Shown: in pieces, positions 24,001 to 27,238 of the stretch
How the letters are laid out: each line of letters begins with the position of its first letter
Numbering within the stretch: position 1 is the stretch's first letter
Program-made: the position numbers and the translations under genes
Notes under the pieces: model-generated
Told to the model about the DNA's origin: nothing
Databases searched by the model: none
What the model saw: only the letters and a program-made list of their open reading frames with translations
Assembly: GCA_017959625.1 (NCBI GenBank)
Contig: JAGDAG010000294.1
Span: 1-27,238 of the forward strand
Reading direction: 5' to 3'
DNA: 27,238 nucleotides
DNA from: Abditibacteriota bacterium
Lineage (GTDB): Bacteria; Armatimonadota; UBA5829

Positions 24001-25969
24001 CGGTACCGGAGGTCATTGCCGTATTATACTTGGGAACATAGGTGAGCACGAACTTCATATCGGTAAGGCGCACGTTCTTGAGCGCCGATTCATGCTTCAC
24101 AAGATCGCTGTCGTCGGACATGGCGAAATACGAAGAATCGTTGTCGGAGTTCGTCACGTTTTTGGTAACAAGCTCTATGTTCTTGTTGGCCGCCACGTTG
24201 TAATCCTTTTCAGGCTTCAGAACAAACTGATCCACGGGCAGCTTGCCGTCGGTATCATACTGGCACACCACCTCAAGCATATACTCGTCGTCTTCGCTTT
24301 TGTAATAATCCATCTTGGAGGAAGCCCAGGTGGGATACACGGTATAGTCCGGCTTCAGAACAGCGGAGCCGGGAATATAGGCGGGCTGGTTTTTGCAGGT
24401 TTCGTTTTCCACGAACACCGGCACGGAACAGCTCAAAGGAAGAGTTGTATCGTTGGCATAATTCCTTGCCAGCCAGGCAACTCCCGTCACGTAGGAGCCG
24501 CTGCTTTCCCTGTTTGTATAGAAAACGGGCTGGCTCATAAGCTGTATGTTGGTCCCGGAAGTGGTCACCCAGTGATGCTTGGCTCCGTCGGAATCCAGTT
24601 CGCCGGCATAGATACAGTGCAGCCTGGCGCTGTTGTCGCAGTAATACACCCAGTTGTCCCTCACGAGAGGGGCATAGTCGGCGTTGGCAAAATAGTCTTC
24701 ATCTTCCGGAGTATCCGTTTCTTCGGGTTCATATATCTTGCGCCAGCTGCCGGTGTTTATATTCATGCCCGAATTATCATAGGTTATGCCGGTATAAATA
24801 TAAACGACGCCGTCTTCGTCATAGACCACTATATCGCCGTCGCCCATGACGGCAGGCTTGGAGATCTTTTTGTCGGAGTCGGGGCAATCGCCTTTCGTAA
24901 GCTTCTCGCCCTCGATATATACGGCATAATAGCCGGGCTCGTCGGAAGAATAGATCACTCTGTTGGCGTCTATCACCGGTTTGGCTTTTCCCGCAAAACC
25001 GCCGGAATAAGTCACGCTGTCTCCCAAAAGCCCCGTAAGAGCGCCGTTGGTGGAGGCGCCGCTGCCGAGAGCATAATAAAGAAGATTATAAGCAGCCTTT
25101 TTGTAATCGTCCGATGCGGAAAGATCGTTGATCTTTTCCGTCAACGAACTGAAGGTGAAGACCACCTTGCCTTTGCCGGCCTTTACAACGCTGTAGGAAG
25201 GCTTGCTGTTGTTGAGAGTCACTGCCGAGAAGAAGTGCTCAAGGCCGTAAGTCCCGGTCTGGATGATATTGCCTTCGGACAATTCCTTGATGTTGTTCAT
25301 ATCCAGGAAGAAGGGATAATCGAGAATGGGGCTCGAAGAGCTCACGCTCCCGCGTCCGGACCCTTTCCCGAAGGCAAGGTTTACTATGGGAGTGATATCT
25401 ATGGGAAAATCCTTGGAAGGAGAATCGGCGTCATACCACAGGACCCCGCCCCCGGCTACCCAATCCTTTACGGCGTTGTTCAGAGAAGCCAGCTGATAAA
25501 CGTCTCCGGCCTTGTAGGGGACCAGCAGAAGATCCAGCTGATCCAGCACTCTTTTAGTCACGCAGTCCGAAGGGAGCAGCCAATATACGGGATTGTTTTT
25601 CTGATCGTTATAGAAATTTGCCGGATTGATATCGGAATTGCCGGCAAAATCGGCAAATTCCGCATAGCCGGGGATAGCAACGGGATTCACAAACTCGAAA
25701 CCGATGTTTGCCCGCGCATCCACACCGATGGTATCCCGGGAAAGGTTCAGGCTCTGAAAGGTGGAAAGGATATCCAGCCAGTCTCCGGATACGGTCTTTG
25801 TGCTGCCTGACCTGTTCACTATGGTGCCGTTGCCGTCTGCATCGGTAAGCTCAAGAACAGCAGCCCTGACCTTCACCGTAGCCTTGTAATGCTGGGCCTC
25901 AGCGCACAAAACAGTGCAGCATACAGCCAGAAAGGCGGCTATCAACAGAATTTTTATAGAACTTCTCAT
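21050..25969 (-). CDS. Large secreted beta-propeller surface protein, possibly PilY1-like
   Basis: 1639 residues with a signal peptide (1-24). Residues about 60-300 form an alpha/beta domain resembling a class I glutamine-amidotransferase-like fold (LDLLLVPYKAGDVYQLASL at 145-163, then DWVAGGGVLWYDAD at 169-182). From about 330 onward short repeats of the type found in propeller blades recur: VIYSSDEPGYYAVYIEG, RTLVVDNNKVLEIDGSGDAVW-like near 1066, IIVADAGRKAVMFF near 1123, ITVADSGNKRIVDLTL near 1196, and LNNGNWLITNGYTG near 1493. A possible calcium loop, DTDGKLPVD, is at 572-580. It follows a pilin-like gene, as pilY1 follows pilX in type IV pilus loci. I see no von Willebrand domain, so PilY1 homology is only a hypothesis; it could be another surface adhesin. 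Confidence 0.75.
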   Translation of the reverse strand: MRSSIKILLIAAFLAVCCTVLCAEAQHYKATVKVRAAVLELTDADGNGTIVNRSGSTKTVSGDWLDILSTFQSLNLSRDTIGVDARANIGFEFVNPVAIPGYAEFADFAGNSDINPANFYNDQKNNPVYWLLPSDCVTKRVLDQLDLLLVPYKAGDVYQLASLNNAVKDWVAGGGVLWYDADSPSKDFPIDITPIVNLAFGKGSGRGSVSSSSPILDYPFFLDMNNIKELSEGNIIQTGTYGLEHFFSAVTLNNSKPSYSVVKAGKGKVVFTFSSLTEKINDLSASDDYKKAAYNLLYYALGSGASTNGALTGLLGDSVTYSGGFAGKAKPVIDANRVIYSSDEPGYYAVYIEGEKLTKGDCPDSDKKISKPAVMGDGDIVVYDEDGVVYIYTGITYDNSGMNINTGSWRKIYEPEETDTPEDEDYFANADYAPLVRDNWVYYCDNSARLHCIYAGELDSDGAKHHWVTTSGTNIQLMSQPVFYTNRESSGSYVTGVAWLARNYANDTTLPLSCSVPVFVENETCKNQPAYIPGSAVLKPDYTVYPTWASSKMDYYKSEDDEYMLEVVCQYDTDGKLPVDQFVLKPEKDYNVAANKNIELVTKNVTNSDNDSSYFAMSDDSDLVKHESALKNVRLTDMKFVLTYVPKYNTAMTSGTGSRHFYLEKGTLADAGSGLLLKLRTYDVDDSSSIKNRYIVKLFNNPLVGNNTKANTRETQWSYLVHGGYNDIELPDGTGTYTGSLKSEIDWAFPYGTTDVPVISALSDPVAAGDYVYFTATATLSGINRTAVICVKNDPVYKLKIVDEDGNPVCLYKNKKDANGNWVNDVTYAVELYQPDPVNKDQGPETIKFNARNSALQIGVDNGSGVITIDKNYGMRKLKNDDERVNFMPYGGVTAALPIFVKFDSNSFLPIKDDTYSFIPEDYNENNTSNSFTVWDPDSESNKSKKLFVDMSEWQTLCWYSILPGNTKASVCPVVTGNKVMVFAETQDENSSFIKNNVYTIAPKANLVAGTKVTDITGAALPDSLYITGSSSVAMGTPAVGSNLIAASAQVSGTPGIALFENSRTLVVDNNKVLEIDGSGDAVWRLTNPEMMVRNGNNWVRTGFTLNNPVKAGYLTDDNFNNKSCIIVADAGRKAVMFFNKAGIVKTSSYDGMEYSWYFSRFVDEYGLMPSGQSTDLGNISDYQVWTEKLADYKYRYHITVADSGNKRIVDLTLTDNNGILEDCYVTDKGEVMPYLNWICYDSFTDKKFKFTSVQVSDVIRDPIAGKDIRLVVAGIANFNAAERNGLKKSKGGSVLLYSYDLLDNSDTVNRYGKAIDSIGKKTDKIGIPATLGDMLETNVSDMLLKSISGLKKAVITGYHFNQGSESADMSHIGIAILDDSGVVEYVVARDGSNRPITNADGTYQWKARRFVSAGFFGINSPDGDKLTRGSQVSEYALMTFPGRIRAFSTDYYNRAGFASGYSRGSNTTFKNDWMPLKAPLLPMNMKVLNNGNWLITNGYTGDLSFRYKNPYDGNVYMAKGKYNGEIIEVDFQNVFDGSENNQEWWSPRLVWSNSNIESYNVDDYLPNIEKSPRSMWYLELADQIALWNRSVEEMDGVVYPDPNVEGNGDITQPASLGNIVGGWRNSGARMTFPKSADR

Positions 25970-26024
25970 AAGTAAAACTCCGCTTATGGCAAATATTAAA
26001 CTTCTCTTTTTTCTTCAAAATCAC

Positions 26025-26052
26025 GTCATAAGGCCGGGTTCGGCCTTATGAC
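26025..26052. other. Perfect 12-base-pair hairpin between the two surface-protein genes
   Basis: GTCATAAGGCCG (26025-26036) and its exact complement (26041-26052) around a GGTT loop. It lies between the stop codon of the upstream minus-strand gene and the start of the 1639-residue gene. No clear T-run follows on the minus strand, so it may be a weak terminator or an mRNA-stabilising or processing stem. Confidence 0.7.
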
Positions 26053-26058
26053 AGCGCG

Positions 26059-27238
26059 CTAAGGTCTTCCTTTATAAACAAGGGTCTCGGAGACAGGAAG
26101 CTTCGGCGTGACCGGGAGAACACGGCCGAACCTGTCTTTTCTGATGGGAGCGTTGTCCACCACAGGATAAGCCAGATGATCATCATAAAGTATGCTGAGC
26201 CCCTGACCGTCGTGATAGCTGTCAAAATCCTCACCGTCGAGAGTGGGATCGAAGGTCTTGCCCCATTTTTCCATCCATGCCCGCTGGTCGCTTTTTTCGG
26301 CTATCCTGTTTTCGGAAACGGCGCCGTCTATGGTGACCTTAATATCCACGGGATCTCCCAGCATCCAGAACTTGTCGTTATTGAAGTTGGGATCGGGATT
26401 GAACCAGTAGCCGGGTATCACAAAGAACGAACCGTTCTGGGCATAGTTCAGGGCCTCTATCCTGATATCCATAGGATTCACGGATATGTTGCCCAGGACG
26501 TAAGTGCCCACAGACTGTCTGTCCAGGAATATCCTCATATACTGGGTATCGCCGATGGAAGGCGTTCCGGAGCCGTAAAGATCCGAGTCGAACAGTTTGT
26601 AATACTCCACGGCATAACGCCAGCCGGAACCGCTTGCCACGGTCTGCCAGGTGTTTCCGCCGTCCATCCTCAGCTTGTTTCTGAAAGCATAGTTCCTGTA
26701 ATAAGGGTTCAGATTCAGCTCCGACCCCCAATCCACGGAAGCCCAGTTCGCTGTCGCATGGTTGAATATATCCATATAGGCGTCAACGAAACCGTTTTTG
26801 GAAGAATGGCGCAGCATCACGTTGTAGCCGCGGTCCAGGATGCTTCCGTACAGGTCTTTTTCGCATTCATACGGGCCGAACATATAGCTCCACATAAAGA
26901 TGCGGCCGTAATCCAGGGGAGAAAGCTCCATATGGTAAGGAGGCTCGTTGCTCCCGTCGGCGTCCGAAGCGGTATCATCGGGGCCCAGAGCCATCTGCGG
27001 CGCAAGGAACTGAGTAGTGTTCACCACTACGTTGTTTCTTGCCAAAAGGCTTATGGAGCACCGGTGATCCACCGGAGACTCTGTCTGGCCGATCATATCG
27101 AGAGCCCTGTCCAGGGCTGTTCCCGCATCTCTGTATTTGAGTATGTTGCCTTCGATATATATGTTTTCCCCGGAAACCACCGTGAGATGTACGTTTTCGG
27201 GAAGCATGCCCTTTATGCGTATATTGCCCTCGGCGTAA
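26059..27238 (-). CDS. Pilin-like or PilX-like surface protein, 5' end cut by the window edge
   Basis: 392 visible residues. The frame stays open through the right edge, so the ATG at 27207 is internal and the true start is outside. The visible N-terminal part has short beta-rich repeats (GNIRIKGMLP, then LTVVSGENIYIEGNIL), reminiscent of the beta-helix-like segments in long minor-pilin or PilX-type proteins. The remainder is rich in Tyr, Trp, Asn and Asp, with few cysteines and no membrane segment, typical of an extracellular protein. No enzymatic motif is visible. The large secreted protein follows on the same strand after 89 bases. A prepilin leader should lie upstream if this is a pilin; it cannot be seen. 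The surface location is likely, the family tentative. Confidence 0.6.
   Translation of the reverse strand, partial: YAEGNIRIKGMLPENVHLTVVSGENIYIEGNILKYRDAGTALDRALDMIGQTESPVDHRCSISLLARNNVVVNTTQFLAPQMALGPDDTASDADGSNEPPYHMELSPLDYGRIFMWSYMFGPYECEKDLYGSILDRGYNVMLRHSSKNGFVDAYMDIFNHATANWASVDWGSELNLNPYYRNYAFRNKLRMDGGNTWQTVASGSGWRYAVEYYKLFDSDLYGSGTPSIGDTQYMRIFLDRQSVGTYVLGNISVNPMDIRIEALNYAQNGSFFVIPGYWFNPDPNFNNDKFWMLGDPVDIKVTIDGAVSENRIAEKSDQRAWMEKWGKTFDPTLDGEDFDSYHDGQGLSILYDDHLAYPVVDNAPIRKDRFGRVLPVTPKLPVSETLVYKGRP

Noticed and set aside
22376..25810. A 1144-residue open frame on the plus strand opposite the large secreted gene
   Set aside because: It is fully antisense to a signal-peptide-bearing gene. 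Its translation is rich in Val, Gly and His with no domain, and no ribosome site or promoter precedes it. The codon usage of the minus-strand gene explains the open frame.
1..27238. tRNA, rRNA, CRISPR arrays, IS elements, prophage or defence genes
   Set aside because: None was recognised by reading both strands; no direct-repeat array, transposase-like product or RNA-gene signature was found.

Overview
The window looks like a chromosomal segment from an anaerobic, polysaccharide-degrading bacterium with moderately high GC. It carries a complete energy-converting Ech-type [NiFe] hydrogenase operon, two groups of secreted carbohydrate-active proteins, a housekeeping replication and cofactor cluster, and what may be the end of a type IV pilus adhesin locus. 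Signal peptides and Spy/CpxP-like features suggest a Gram-negative-type envelope. A lineage such as Armatimonadota/Abditibacteriota or the PVC group would fit, but no marker here settles the taxonomy. No rRNA, tRNA, CRISPR array, IS element or phage gene was seen.

Layout. (1) 1-4318, minus strand: a three-gene unit read from 4318 leftward. It holds a sialate-O-acetylesterase-type SGNH hydrolase, a heparinase II/III-like polysaccharide lyase, and a truncated secreted protein that shares the esterase's N-terminal domain. (2) 4319-4512: a divergent intergenic region with a good sigma-70-type promoter and an inverted repeat. (3) 4513-9860, plus strand: echABCDEF, tightly packed. EchF has an internally duplicated ferredoxin domain with four [4Fe-4S] motifs. 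(4) 9944-11619, minus strand: an overlapping three-gene unit (unknown 175-aa protein, DnaQ-like exonuclease, iron-sulfur-flavoprotein-like reductase) ending at a strong terminator. (5) 11728-16140, minus strand: a GxGYxYP-type putative glycoside hydrolase followed by a Gfo/Idh/MocA oxidoreductase. (6) 16143-16919, minus strand: a secreted Spy/CpxP-like protein, divergent from (7) 17090-21005, plus strand: dnaX, ybaB, folK, a J-domain/TPR-like protein and a biotin-protein ligase. (8) 21050-27238, minus strand: a PilX-like or pilin-like surface protein cut by the right edge, then a 1639-residue secreted beta-propeller protein. This order resembles a PilX-PilY1 pair.

How the parts fit together. 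The lyase and esterase would deacetylate and cleave an acidic or acetylated polysaccharide. The GxGYxYP protein and the oxidoreductase would process another glycan or its sugars. Fermentation of these sugars yields reduced ferredoxin, which Ech could oxidise to make H2 while pumping ions. The pilus-like proteins may provide attachment. These links are inferred from co-occurrence; only the family assignments rest on visible motifs.
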